Origin: CAZDXJ01 sp050303615
Lineage (GTDB): Bacteria > Pseudomonadota > Gammaproteobacteria > Methylococcales > Methylomonadaceae
Reading direction: 5' to 3'
DNA length: 64,000 bases
Assembly (NCBI GenBank): GCA_050303615.1
Contig: JBNLCC010000048.1
Location: forward strand, 1 to 64,000
The notes under the pieces: model-generated
What the model saw: only the letters and a program-made list of their open reading frames with translations
Databases searched by the model: none
Told to the model about the DNA's origin: nothing
Position numbers and translations under genes: made by a program
In this document: piece after piece, positions 1-7,614 of the stretch
Layout: the number at the start of each line of letters is the position of its first letter
Numbering within the stretch: the stretch's first letter is position 1

Positions 1-290
1 GGAATACCGCAGACATCTTGATATTATGAAGATGGAGCAGAGTATGAGTCGAAAAGGAAATTGCTGGGACAATGCACCGACAGAACGGTTTTTTCGTAGT
101 CTTAAGCATGAGCAGCTGAATTACGAGAAATTCAGAACAAAAGCGGCAGCAAAGCTAAGTATTATTGATTATTTGGCTTTTTATAACAGTAGACGAACGC
201 ATTCGAAATTAGGATATCTATCACCAATGGATTTTGAACGCAATTTTTTTAGCAACGTGGCTTGATGATATGTCCGGTTTTTGTTGACCA
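1..290 (+). mobile_element. Right end of an IS3-family insertion sequence (partial)
   Basis: The window opens inside an insertion sequence. The reading frame is the C-terminus of an IS3-type OrfB transposase, and 25 bases after its stop the sequence TGTCCGGTTTTTGTTGACCA (271-290) looks like a right terminal repeat ending in CA, as IS3 elements do. At 291 the sequence switches abruptly to group II intron maturase coding sequence, so the element appears to sit inside, or to have deleted the 5' part of, that intron. The left end lies outside the window, so neither the full inverted repeat nor a target duplication can be checked here. Confidence 0.75.
2..265 (+). pseudogene. IS3-family transposase OrfB, C-terminal part
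   Basis: The frame is open from the first bases of the window, so the gene starts upstream and only about 88 codons are seen. It contains SRKGNCWDNAPTERFFRSLK, the region around the last catalytic acidic residue (the E of NAPTE) of the rve/DDE integrase core, then the YNSRRTHSKLGYLSPMDFE ending typical of IS3 OrfB. The visible part shows no damage, so the element could be intact upstream. It is labelled partial because the window edge cuts it. Confidence 0.85.
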
Positions 291-817
291 TTACAGATGA
301 TTTTGTCTGCACCTTTGAGTCGAAAGCGGATGCCGAGTATTTCTATGGAACATTGGGGCAAAGGCTCAGAGAGTACAATCTCGAGGTGGCGGAGGAGAAG
401 ACGAAGCTGATACGGTTCACGCAGGCGTGTCTGAGAGAGTGCGGGACATTTGACTTTCTAGGGTTTGAATTCCGTTGGGGACTCGACCGATGGCGTAAGC
501 CAGTACTGATATGGCGTACGGCTCGGATAAAGTATCGAGCGTCGCTAGCGGAGGTGAAAGACTGGTGTCAGAGGCACTGCCGATTACCCAAGGAACGATT
601 GTTCGTGCTACTGAATTTAAAGTTGCGCGGGTACTACAATTACTACGGTATTCGGGGAAACTACGGCAGCTTGAATGACTTTCTTCATCAAGCGAAACGA
701 ATCCTCTTTAAGGTGTTAAATCGTCGCAGCCAGCGACGGAGTTACAACTGGAGGGGGTTTAATGAGTTGCTGAAGGTGTTTAGACTCCCCAAACCACGAA
801 TCTGCCATGACTTCTGA
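281..817 (+). pseudogene. Group II intron reverse transcriptase/maturase, C-terminal half
   Basis: The remaining frame begins at the catalytic palm: TDDFVC stands where intact proteins have YADDFVC, so the Tyr is lost at the junction with the IS. It then covers the end of the palm, the thumb and the maturase (domain X) region, with LGFEFR and LRGYYNYYGIRGN. No HNH endonuclease domain follows. The TTG at 281 lies inside the IS terminal repeat and is not a natural start. With fingers and most of the palm gone, no reverse transcriptase activity is expected. Confidence 0.85.
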
Positions 818-939
818 GTAACAAGGATAACGATACGGTCTTATGTGCGAAGCGAGTAACTTTGAAGAGCCTCGTGCGCTAGTTCCGCATGCGAGGATCT
901 GTACGGGGGCGGTCGGGCTACTGGCTGTTCTACTGTGAT
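291..939 (+). mobile_element. Group II intron, 3' fragment (maturase C-terminus plus RNA domains V-VI)
   Basis: The coding part (to 817) is the second half of a group II intron reverse transcriptase. It is followed by about 120 bases that end in a recognisable domain V (867-900) and a domain VI-like stem finishing CTACTGTGAT at 939. Domains I-IV and the RT N-terminus are missing, replaced by the IS3-type element that ends at 290. The fragment therefore cannot splice or move by itself. The 3' exon begins near 940 with the small perfect hairpin GTTCGC-CAA-GCGAAC (940-954). Assignment to a bacterial group II class is not attempted; the domain V sequence is what supports the call. Confidence 0.8.
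867..900 (+). ncRNA. Group II intron domain V
   Basis: The 34 bases starting GAGCCTCGTGCG and ending CGCATGCGAGGATCT fold into the standard domain V hairpin: a lower stem carrying the catalytic AGC, a two-base bulge, and a short upper stem capped by a tetraloop-like turn. The following bases 901-939 can form domain VI. This places the intron 3' end close to 939. Confidence 0.75.
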
Positions 940-994
940 GTTCGCCAAGCGAACCTCGGTGCTTCTTGCCGGGTGGCGCCTGTTTAACCGCTGA

Positions 995-1219
995 ATGGGT
1001 ACTCTCGCCGGATTTGCCGAAACAACAATCGTCGCCCAGCAACGGCGGTGCGAATTTATACAAGAAGGCAAAGGACAACTTTCATCCTGGCAACAGTTGA
1101 AAAATAAGATTTTTCCGGGTGATGATGATTTTGTAAACAACATGCAAGACAAGATTAACCTAGCTTTAGCCCCTGCTTTACGCCTGCCGCGTTGTCCCGG
1201 TTTGCTGGCTTCCGGTTGA
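995..1219 (+). pseudogene. Y1-type (IS200-like / REP-associated) transposase, C-terminal scrap
   Basis: The translation includes the stretch EFIQEGKGQLSSWQQLKNKI followed by FPGDDDFVNNMQ. This resembles the C-terminal extension of IS200-like Y1_Tnp transposases of the REP-associated type (pattern F-x-EG-x-G-x-SPWE-x-L-x2-QI-x-LG-x2-AFV-x2-MQ). The HUH and Tyr catalytic region is absent, and the frame runs out into sequence that meets the end of the sulfurtransferase gene on the other strand. It is the remnant left downstream of the group II intron 3' end. The identification is by remembered family pattern and is moderately sure. Confidence 0.5.
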
Positions 1220-2074
1220 TCATACAACACCAAGCTGTTTTGGCGTGTCCGCCCGCTGTCCCCATTCCGCCCAGGAACCGTCGTAGATCGCCACTTCGGT
1301 TGCGCCGAGTTGATATAATGCCAGCGCCAGCACTGCCGCGGAGACGCCCGATCCGCAGGTTGCGACAATCGGTTGTTGCAGATCGATATGGGCACTGCTG
1401 AAAAGCGATTCAAGCTGGCGGTCGGGCAGTAGGGTATGCCGCTCAGGATCAGTCAAACCGCTATAACAAATGTTCCTACTGCCCGGAATATGTCCGGGCA
1501 GTTGGTTTGGGTCGGTGAGGGGGCGGTAGCCGGCGAAGCTGTCCGGCGAACGGGAATCAAGAATCTGATGGGAGTGGTTTTGCACTATAGCCAGCATGCG
1601 TTTTAAATCGCATACCAGATGTTCCCGATAAGTTGCGCAGGAGGCTTTTTCAGGCACACTCGGAATCCGCGATTCGAGCGGCAGTCCCAGTTGGCGCCAG
1701 CGGGTTTGGCCGCCGTCCAATACCCTGACATGGTCGTATCCGAAGACGCGAAACATCCACCAGGCTCTGGCCGAAGCAAAGAATGCGTTGTTGTCATATA
1801 TGACAATCTGACTTTCATGATCGATGCCCAGTTTACCGGCAGCGTCTGCAAAGGCATCAGCAGTGGGTAAGGTATGCGGTAGCGGACTGTTTAAATCGGC
1901 AATCAGGTCGATATCGAAAAACAACGCATTTGGAATATGGGCTTGCCGATATTCAAGTGACGCATTGCGCTGTTGTCTCGGCAGAAAAAATGAAGCGTCA
2001 AATAGTGCCAGATTCGGTAATGCAAGATTGTGTTTCAGCCATTTGCAACTGACCAGCGGTGAATGACGATGCAT
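1220..2074 (-). CDS. sseA: 3-mercaptopyruvate sulfurtransferase (two-domain rhodanese family)
   Basis: At 284 residues this is the usual length of a tandem rhodanese protein. The N-terminal inactive domain ends around residue 130 (RVLDGGQTRW). The C-terminal domain holds the active loop CGSGVSA, with the persulfide-forming Cys240. A CG[ST]GV loop is typical of mercaptopyruvate sulfurtransferases, while thiosulfate sulfurtransferases have CRKGVT, so 3-mercaptopyruvate is the likely donor. The substrate-binding segment RSPDSFAGY is present. The protein is cytoplasmic, with no signal peptide. Its stop lies next to the mobile-element remnants, so its 3' flank has been remodelled, but the frame itself looks complete. 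It is followed upstream by smbP in the same direction, separated by a terminator. Confidence 0.88.
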   Translation of the reverse strand: MHRHSPLVSCKWLKHNLALPNLALFDASFFLPRQQRNASLEYRQAHIPNALFFDIDLIADLNSPLPHTLPTADAFADAAGKLGIDHESQIVIYDNNAFFASARAWWMFRVFGYDHVRVLDGGQTRWRQLGLPLESRIPSVPEKASCATYREHLVCDLKRMLAIVQNHSHQILDSRSPDSFAGYRPLTDPNQLPGHIPGSRNICYSGLTDPERHTLLPDRQLESLFSSAHIDLQQPIVATCGSGVSAAVLALALYQLGATEVAIYDGSWAEWGQRADTPKQLGVV

Positions 2075-2098
2075 GCCGGTGAAGGTATTGATCTGTAA

Positions 2099-2127
2099 TA
2101 AAAAAGGCGGGACAAATGTCCCGCCTT
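2099..2127 (-). terminator. Rho-independent terminator of smbP
   Basis: The perfect 8-bp stem GGCGGGAC / GTCCCGCC (2106-2113 with 2118-2125) has a 4-base loop. Read on the minus strand it is followed by a run of T (2097-2105 complement). It lies just after the smbP stop and separates smbP from sseA. Confidence 0.85.
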
Positions 2128-2147
2128 AGTATGTTGCAGTTCGGAAT

Positions 2148-2492
2148 TTAATCGATTCCGGCCTTGATGTGAACTAAGGATTCTTGCATATGCTGGGTAG
2201 CTACGTCGGCATGACCCATTTTGGCGTGTTCAACTGCTTTATTCAAATGCGTAACCGCTTCACCCATATGGGCCGCTGCTTCGGTATGTGCTTGTTGGGC
2301 GGCTTTGGCGTGCTCCAGCGCACTTTGGGCGTGTTCGTTTAACACATCAGCATGACCCATTTTGCCGTGTTGTGTCGCGAGTTGCGCATGTTTCAGCGCT
2401 TCTTTCCCATGATCGTCTGCGGCAAAAGATAAGCCGGTAGAAAGGAAAAATAATGTTGCTAGGAATGATAAAACAGAAATACCGTATTTCAT
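2148..2492 (-). CDS. smbP: SmbP-like periplasmic His-rich small metal-binding protein
   Basis: The protein has 114 residues with a clear signal peptide (MKYGISVLSFLATLFF, cleavage after SFA). The mature part is almost entirely helical repeats rich in His, Ala and Glu: HGKEALKHAQ, GKMGHAD, EHAQSALEHAK, GEAVTHLNKAVEHAK, MGHADVATQHM. This is the pattern of SmbP, the copper- and other metal-binding periplasmic protein described from Nitrosomonas europaea, thought to buffer copper. The start is set at the ATG at 2492 because an AGGAGAG ribosome site sits just upstream; an in-frame TTG five codons earlier overlaps that site. It is transcribed alone, with a strong terminator behind it. A role in copper handling would suit a methanotroph, but that is inference. 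Confidence 0.85.
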   Translation of the reverse strand: MKYGISVLSFLATLFFLSTGLSFAADDHGKEALKHAQLATQHGKMGHADVLNEHAQSALEHAKAAQQAHTEAAAHMGEAVTHLNKAVEHAKMGHADVATQHMQESLVHIKAGID

Positions 2493-2846
2493 GACAGCTC
2501 TCCTCAAATTTTGGGACGGCGTTTGCTTTATATTATTTGGTATCGATATTATGCAAACGCTCGAATCAGAGTCTAAGTTAAGCTAACCAGTACTGTCAAG
2601 GTCATTATCGTCAGAATATTAAGGCATTACGCTAATTATGATGTTGTCCAAAATGTGAATTTAGCGCTAAAAAGTTATCATCAAAAACACTATTTTGAGG
2701 TTATTATCCCCCACCTAAGTCTTCCTTAGGGAATGGCTAGAGGCATTTGCGCTTAATTAATAGTACGGCCCTGGTGCGATATTTTGCAATATCGTAAAGT
2801 GTATTACCTCCTTGAATATTCCCCGGGGTAACCGGTTTGCCGTAGC
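2493..2846. other. Intergenic region, no gene recognised
   Basis: This AT-rich stretch of about 350 bases lies between smbP and the cNMP-binding gene, both on the minus strand. It contains two small hairpins: CCTAAG-N5-CTTAGG (2714-2730) and a 7-bp perfect stem CGATATT-TTGC-AATATCG (2777-2794). The second could end transcription of the 2847 gene, but no T-run follows on that strand. The smbP promoter must lie in 2500-2620; no convincing -35/-10 pair was found. Confidence 0.5.
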
Positions 2847-3359
2847 TTAGTTTATTTCCCCATCTATTTTGTGCACCTTGAGTCCCCAGCTAAACAGACT
2901 GGCGATGCGTTTATTACTTTGCCGCAAACGCGGCAACAGCACCGTCACCCAATGAAACAATATCTGATAGCCGATTTCAGTATGGTGCTCGAGAAACTGT
3001 TTGAGCTGTTCGGCGTCAATAACTGCCAGTTCACTAGACGTTATCGCTTTGACTGTCGCACAATGAGGTTCGTGATCGAAAAAGCAGGAATGCGCAAATT
3101 CCTCCCCTTCGAAAAGTTCGCAGAGACCGGATACCATGGTTTTATTTTCAGATAGTTTTACGTCGGTACAAACCATCAGCTTACCGCTGAGTACAACAAA
3201 AATTTCGTGATTGATTTCTCCTTCAACAATAACCGTTTCATTGGGTTCAAAGCGTTTTCGGTGCCAGATTTTCCCTTCGATAAATTGCTCGTGATTGAGT
3301 AAATTCTTTAACGTATGGAATTTGAAAGCAGGTGGTTTGGGAAGATCATTTTGATACAT
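2847..3359 (-). CDS. Cyclic-nucleotide-binding (cNMP) domain protein
   Basis: A 170-residue protein made of one CAP/CRP-type cNMP-binding beta-roll, roughly residues 25-140: the segment RFEPNETVIVEGEINHEIFV precedes VVLSGKLMVC, then FEGEEFAHSCFF and AVIDAEQLKQFLEHH. No helix-turn-helix DNA-binding domain follows; the C-terminus (ILFHWVTVLLPRLRQSNKRI) is a single helix. The phosphate-binding cassette is not the canonical RxA form, so ligand binding is uncertain. Proteins of this kind act as stand-alone sensor modules, but the partner cannot be told from the neighbours. It is divergent from a small lipoprotein gene. Confidence 0.7.
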   Translation of the reverse strand: MYQNDLPKPPAFKFHTLKNLLNHEQFIEGKIWHRKRFEPNETVIVEGEINHEIFVVLSGKLMVCTDVKLSENKTMVSGLCELFEGEEFAHSCFFDHEPHCATVKAITSSELAVIDAEQLKQFLEHHTEIGYQILFHWVTVLLPRLRQSNKRIASLFSWGLKVHKIDGEIN

Positions 3360-3394
3360 ATATAAATTCAGAATCTGATGCGGGGAACAGATGT

Positions 3395-3422
3395 ATTATA
3401 CTGACTGCGTAAATTTTATGAA
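3395..3422 (-). promoter_or_regulatory. Candidate promoter for the cNMP-domain gene
   Basis: On the minus strand TTCATA (3422-3417), a 16-base spacer and a perfect TATAAT (3400-3395) lie 36 bases before the start of the 2847-3359 gene. The same region read forward has TATACT at 3397-3402, so divergent promoters may overlap here. Confidence 0.45.
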
Positions 3423-3438
3423 TAGTTCGGTAATCGTG

Positions 3439-3657
3439 ATGAAGCAAATTTATAAGTTAGTATCCATTTCTCTGCTGGTTATTTCCGCCGGTTGTTCCGA
3501 TGATGACGTGCAGGCCGGGCCGGATAAACGCAAGCAAGCAAGTCCGTTCAAAGCCCAGACCGATGCATTGCAGGAAGCCAAGCAGGTTGAACAACTGTTG
3601 CAGGATGCGGCAAAACGAAGACAGCAAAAAATAGAAGAGCAACTGAAAGATGAATGA
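3439..3657 (+). CDS. Small predicted lipoprotein
   Basis: From the ATG at 3439 the product is 72 residues. It starts with a lipoprotein signal: positive MKQIYK, a hydrophobic core, and the lipobox VISAGC. After the Cys comes SDDD, then a mostly charged helix (DALQEAKQVEQLLQDAAKRR) that probably forms a coiled coil in the periplasm. In-frame starts at 3391 and 3418 would bury the signal peptide behind extra residues and have no better ribosome site. No family was recognised; the function is unknown. Confidence 0.6.
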   Translation: MKQIYKLVSISLLVISAGCSDDDVQAGPDKRKQASPFKAQTDALQEAKQVEQLLQDAAKRRQQKIEEQLKDE

Positions 3658-3723
3658 GCTGACTTCAACCTGTCGTAATTTGCCGCCGGGGACGTCATGA
3701 AGATCGAGTAAACGTCGGGAAAC

Positions 3724-3754
3724 AAAAACAGGCAACTGCCGAGTATCTGCCTGT
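3724..3754 (-). terminator. Terminator after the GGDEF-EAL gene
   Basis: The inverted repeat ACAGGCA / TGCCTGT (3728-3734 with 3748-3754) is followed, on the minus strand, by TTTTGTTT. It lies between the convergent lipoprotein gene and the diguanylate cyclase gene. Confidence 0.55.
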
Positions 3755-3778
3755 CATGCCGACGTTACGACCGGTCAT

Positions 3779-5998
3779 TTAGTTTCGGGTAACTCCCTTA
3801 AACCCCGATTCAGGCATTCCCAGGTAAAACCCTTGTGCGTAATTCACGCCGATTTCTTTGAGAACATTCAATATTTCAACATTCTCAACGAATTCTCCAA
3901 TTGTCAGAATACCTAAGTCCTTACACAGGTTTGAAAGGTTGGCCACCAATGACCGGTCAATTTTAGAATCGACGATACTGCGTACGAATGCTCCATCGAT
4001 TTTTACGTATTCAAAGTGCAGTTCTCTCAGGTAATGGAATGAATTGTAGCCGCTGCCAAAATCATCCAGTGCAAAAGCAAAGCCGCTTTTTCTTAATTTC
4101 TTCAAAAAACCGGCCATATGGCTGATGTCTCCAATGGCATCCCGTTCCAGTATTTCGAAAACGATGCTGTCAGGTGGAACCTGATACAGATTGCATAGCT
4201 CTTCGGCATAGCCTAGAATTCCCCTGCCGTAAATTTCCTGCGCCGAAAGGTTGATAAACAGCCGTTTTGGTTTTACCCCGTCCGCCATCAACATCTTATT
4301 GGTATCAATCACTTTTTGGACAATGATGCGGTCCAGTTCCCGTCCCAGGCTGTATTTTTCGATGGTCTCAATAAATCGGCTTGCGGGCAGGGTTTTTCCG
4401 TCTTCCAATAGCAGTCGCGCCATAGATTCATAAGCAAATATTTCACCGGTTTTACAATCAAAAATCGGCTGAAAAAAGGGAGTGATTTTGTATTCTTTCA
4501 ACGCTTGGCGCAGCTCTTCCACAAAATTGCGGTTATCGCGGACGCTTTGCGCATAATTGACGATCGGATCAAATTCGCATACTTCATTTTTACCCAATCC
4601 CTTGGCCCGATACAGGGAACTGTCCACGCCGCTCATTAAATCATCTAAAGTACGGGCATCTTTCGGGTAACTGGCAATCCCGATTGATGTGGTTACGCAA
4701 AATCTGTTGCCGGGGATAATTTCAAAAATGAGTGTTTGCAGCGCTTCTTTGAGTGTCTCAGCCACTTTTTTGGCACCCGAAGGCGGTGTTTCGGGCAGTA
4801 TCAGCGCAAATTCATCACCGCCCATCCTTACTGCAATATCTCCTTTTCTGAGGCAGGATCTGATGGTTTCCGCTATTTGAATTAATACATCGTCGCCTGC
4901 CGGGTGACCGTATGAGTCATTGATTTCCTTAAAATCATCCAGGTCGAGTTGCAGTATTGAAAACGTATGCTGATGACGTTCGGAACGGCCGATTTCATAT
5001 TCCAGCATGTCGTTGAAATAGCGCCGATTGTGAATTCCGGTGAGCGGATCATGATTGGAATAATATTCAAGCTCGGATAGCGTGTGATTCAGCACTTTGC
5101 TCGAGCCGAAAATGATAACCATAACCGAGAGCAATGAACGGATGATGTCTTGTTCCTGCGGCGTCCGGGATGTTGGTGAAGCAAAAGCGACGCTTAAAAT
5201 ACCGGAAAGTCCCGGCGTATGATCGGGTACGGAGACCGTGATTAATTTAAGGTGTTCAAGATTTATGCTTTTGCTGCTGTTTTCGATAAAAAATTCTTCA
5301 AAATCCACGGCGGTATCGTCAGCAAGCTCAAGCTGAGACAAGACTTCCCCGGTCATTTTATTTTTTATGGCGTTCCGCTCTGTTTCGGTAAAGTTTCGGG
5401 TATAGTAAAAAGAAAGCGAAATGTCGCTGGTCTCCGCAAAAACAATACAAAAGAAATTAAACGGAAAAATAGCATGGAAGCCGCGCAGAATTTCCAGCAA
5501 AAATTCTTGCCATTGGGAAATCTTTTCATGGGAAAGTATGATATTAGCCAGTACATTACTTTGCCTTTCAAACAAGTCCTTTTCAATCAGCGCGGAGGAC
5601 AGGTAGGTTGTGGTTTGGCTGAATTCTTCGATAATTTCCTGCAAATAGAAGCTGTTTTCCCGCCATTGCCTTTGCCGCTGGTTAATCAAGCTTTGAAAGG
5701 CGGATTGCAGGCACTGGCACTTTAATTTTGAGGCACTCAACGTTTCGGAAATGTCCGGATTTTCGGTACGGGCCATACAGCCGTCGAGTGTGTTCAAAAT
5801 TTCGCTGTGCACTCTGCTAATCATCTTGATAATCGATGATGCAAAGATGCGTGTTCGCGTTTGTCCCTCCAAGACGGTGGTCAATTGTTCCATGATATGA
5901 TGCCGCAGCTGGTTAATATCCTGTGGAAACGATTCCTCCGGTGTTGACTTCCGTATATTTGACGGAGGCTGTTGCAGTGAAGTGCGGTGCTCTATCAT
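3779..5998 (-). CDS. Diguanylate cyclase/phosphodiesterase with N-terminal GAF-like region (GGDEF-EAL)
   Basis: The 739-residue protein makes or breaks c-di-GMP in the cytoplasm; no membrane segment is seen. An N-terminal helical part (to about 150) leads into a GAF-like region (about 150-300). The GGDEF domain follows, with an intact GGDEF at 393-397 and an RKGD inhibitory site five residues before it. The C-terminal EAL domain keeps the metal and catalytic positions NLSAQE, EILER, DDFGSG, KIDG, GEFVE and QGF, but the signature motif itself reads ESM (524-526) instead of EAL. The start at 5998 is preferred over an upstream in-frame one because AGGA precedes it and it gives a 12-base gap to the ODP-type gene. 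The two genes form an operon, which suggests the oxygen-binding protein informs this enzyme. Net direction of activity cannot be predicted. Confidence 0.9.
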   Translation of the reverse strand: MIEHRTSLQQPPSNIRKSTPEESFPQDINQLRHHIMEQLTTVLEGQTRTRIFASSIIKMISRVHSEILNTLDGCMARTENPDISETLSASKLKCQCLQSAFQSLINQRQRQWRENSFYLQEIIEEFSQTTTYLSSALIEKDLFERQSNVLANIILSHEKISQWQEFLLEILRGFHAIFPFNFFCIVFAETSDISLSFYYTRNFTETERNAIKNKMTGEVLSQLELADDTAVDFEEFFIENSSKSINLEHLKLITVSVPDHTPGLSGILSVAFASPTSRTPQEQDIIRSLLSVMVIIFGSSKVLNHTLSELEYYSNHDPLTGIHNRRYFNDMLEYEIGRSERHQHTFSILQLDLDDFKEINDSYGHPAGDDVLIQIAETIRSCLRKGDIAVRMGGDEFALILPETPPSGAKKVAETLKEALQTLIFEIIPGNRFCVTTSIGIASYPKDARTLDDLMSGVDSSLYRAKGLGKNEVCEFDPIVNYAQSVRDNRNFVEELRQALKEYKITPFFQPIFDCKTGEIFAYESMARLLLEDGKTLPASRFIETIEKYSLGRELDRIIVQKVIDTNKMLMADGVKPKRLFINLSAQEIYGRGILGYAEELCNLYQVPPDSIVFEILERDAIGDISHMAGFLKKLRKSGFAFALDDFGSGYNSFHYLRELHFEYVKIDGAFVRSIVDSKIDRSLVANLSNLCKDLGILTIGEFVENVEILNVLKEIGVNYAQGFYLGMPESGFKGVTRN

Positions 5999-6009
5999 GA
6001 TTGAATATC

Positions 6010-6771
6010 CTATCGGAAAAGACCGCTTTTTTGCATCAGGTCGATGCCACACTGAAGTTCACGAAACCAGCTTAGAAAATCCTCGACTGCCTGACCGCGA
6101 TAGATCGGGCCATGTTGTGGCGCGAGCATCCGGATTTCCAATTGAGAAACCGCCTCAACCCAAAGGCGTGCAGCTTTGTTGCCGCACATATAGCGGCGAT
6201 GAAAAGCTTCGATAAAAGGCAAATGGCTTGAAAAGTCGTCGACAAATTCATATTCCATATCGGCGGGCAACATCGCGGCGCCGATATCGCCGGTAAACAA
6301 AATTTTGGCAATCGGATCATAGGTATTGATCTGTCCTTCCGAGTGCAGAAAGTGCGCCGGCAGCAATTGTAAGCAGAAGTCAGGCGCCAAATGACACGCT
6401 ATGCCCTCGTCAGGTACGCTGATAAAGTTGCTCAGGTCAGAAATGCCGTAATGCGGCAAAAAACGCATCCAAATTTTCGACACATAAACGGGGGCATGGG
6501 TCAAATCCAGCCACGTGGCCAGGCCGCCGACGATATCCGGGTCCTGGTGGGATAAAATAATCGCTTTGATAGCGTCTGTTTTTATATAACGCATTAATTC
6601 CGTCAACACATTCGGCATGACGCCGAAACCGCCAGGATCAAGCAGAACGCCATCCCCGTGGTGCATAATCAGATACTGATTTGAGCGAACACCGTCTTCT
6701 TCGCCTGGGTCACTTTCATTGAGTAAAATGAATTGATGTTCCTTGGAACTAAATAATGTGATATTGCGCAT
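6010..6771 (-). CDS. ODP-type oxygen-binding di-iron protein (metallo-beta-lactamase fold)
   Basis: The 253 residues resemble the metallo-beta-lactamase domain of flavodiiron proteins without the flavodoxin part. The metal motif is SHQDPD (His75, Asp77, Asp79) in place of the hydrolase HxHxDH, followed by PAHFLHSEGQ (His140/His143), FTGDIGAA (Asp162) and LAPQHG (His220). This pattern is known from the ODP family, which binds oxygen at a di-iron site and is often encoded beside chemotaxis or c-di-GMP genes. It lies 12 bases upstream of a GGDEF-EAL gene in the same direction, so an oxygen-to-c-di-GMP sensory pair is a reasonable inference. It is shown by sequence motif only; a hydrolase role is less likely because the catalytic motif is changed. 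Confidence 0.8.
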   Translation of the reverse strand: MRNITLFSSKEHQFILLNESDPGEEDGVRSNQYLIMHHGDGVLLDPGGFGVMPNVLTELMRYIKTDAIKAIILSHQDPDIVGGLATWLDLTHAPVYVSKIWMRFLPHYGISDLSNFISVPDEGIACHLAPDFCLQLLPAHFLHSEGQINTYDPIAKILFTGDIGAAMLPADMEYEFVDDFSSHLPFIEAFHRRYMCGNKAARLWVEAVSQLEIRMLAPQHGPIYRGQAVEDFLSWFRELQCGIDLMQKSGLFR

Positions 6772-6978
6772 AATAAATCTATTCCGGTCTTTTTCCTGGC
6801 GGATGGCAGGTAAATGAATACCGGCTAGGAAGGGGGGCAGGGCAACATAATATGGTGCTCACTGTTGATGGGCAATGAGTATAATCTTCCCGGATTCTAA
6901 ATCCCTGACCAATAACCATATAAAATATATTAGATTGCTTGGCCAAGTCAAACGTTTATACTCAATGTTACGTTTTTT

Positions 6979-7614
6979 CTAGTATTCCGTCTTCTCCTTA
7001 AATTCACACAAATCTGCGATGACGCAACTCGCGCAACGGGGTTTTCTTGCGGTACAGGTATAGCGGCCATGCAATATCAAAAGATGATGGGCATCTTTCT
7101 TATGCTGTTTCGGTACCCATTTGTCTAGTCTTTGTTCGACTTCGAGAACATTCTTTCCCGGCGCAATACGGGTCCGGTTTGCCACGCGAAAGATGTGGGT
7201 ATCGACGGCGATGGTGTGTTCGCCAAACGCGGTGTTCAAGACCACATTGGCGGTTTTTCTGCCGACGCCGGGCAGCGCTTCCAACGCTTGCCGGTTATCC
7301 GGGACATGACCGCCATGCTTTTCCAATAACATACGGCAAAGCTTGATAATATTGGCGCCTTTGCTGTTATACAGCCCGATGGTTTTGATGTATTCTTTCA
7401 GACCGTGTTCCCCTAAAGCGAGCATGGCAGCAGGGGTGTTGGCCACCGGAAACAAAATTGCCGTGGCTTTATTGACGCTTTTATCAGTTGCTTGAGCGGA
7501 CAGCACCACTGCGATCAGCAGTTCGAATGGGCTGGTGAAGTTTAATTCCGTGGTCGGTTCCGGTATCGCTTGCGCCAGACGGTCAAAAATGGCCTGGCGG
7601 TTTTGTTTATTCAT
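6979..7614 (-). CDS. nth: Endonuclease III (DNA glycosylase/AP lyase)
   Basis: The enzyme removes oxidised pyrimidines and cuts at abasic sites in base-excision repair. The 211-residue length is standard. The helix-hairpin-helix LPGVGRKTANVVLN (114-127) carries the catalytic Lys120, VDTHIFRVANR carries Asp138, and the C-terminal 4Fe-4S cluster ligands Cys187, 194, 197 and 203 sit at the Escherichia coli positions. Its start codon overlaps the rsxE stop by one base (TAATG), so it is translationally coupled to the last gene of the Rsx operon, the same order as in E. coli. Confidence 0.97.
   Translation of the reverse strand: MNKQNRQAIFDRLAQAIPEPTTELNFTSPFELLIAVVLSAQATDKSVNKATAILFPVANTPAAMLALGEHGLKEYIKTIGLYNSKGANIIKLCRMLLEKHGGHVPDNRQALEALPGVGRKTANVVLNTAFGEHTIAVDTHIFRVANRTRIAPGKNVLEVEQRLDKWVPKQHKKDAHHLLILHGRYTCTARKPRCASCVIADLCEFKEKTEY

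Noticed and set aside
841..1413. Long open frame on the minus strand across the intron 3' end, the Y1 remnant and sseA
   Set aside because: It spans an RNA domain V and lies antisense to sseA-coding and remnant sequence; no family resemblance, so it is a by-product of composition.
5252..5725. 157-codon plus-strand frame inside the GGDEF-EAL gene
   Set aside because: It is antisense to well-conserved coding sequence and has no ribosome site or recognisable domain.
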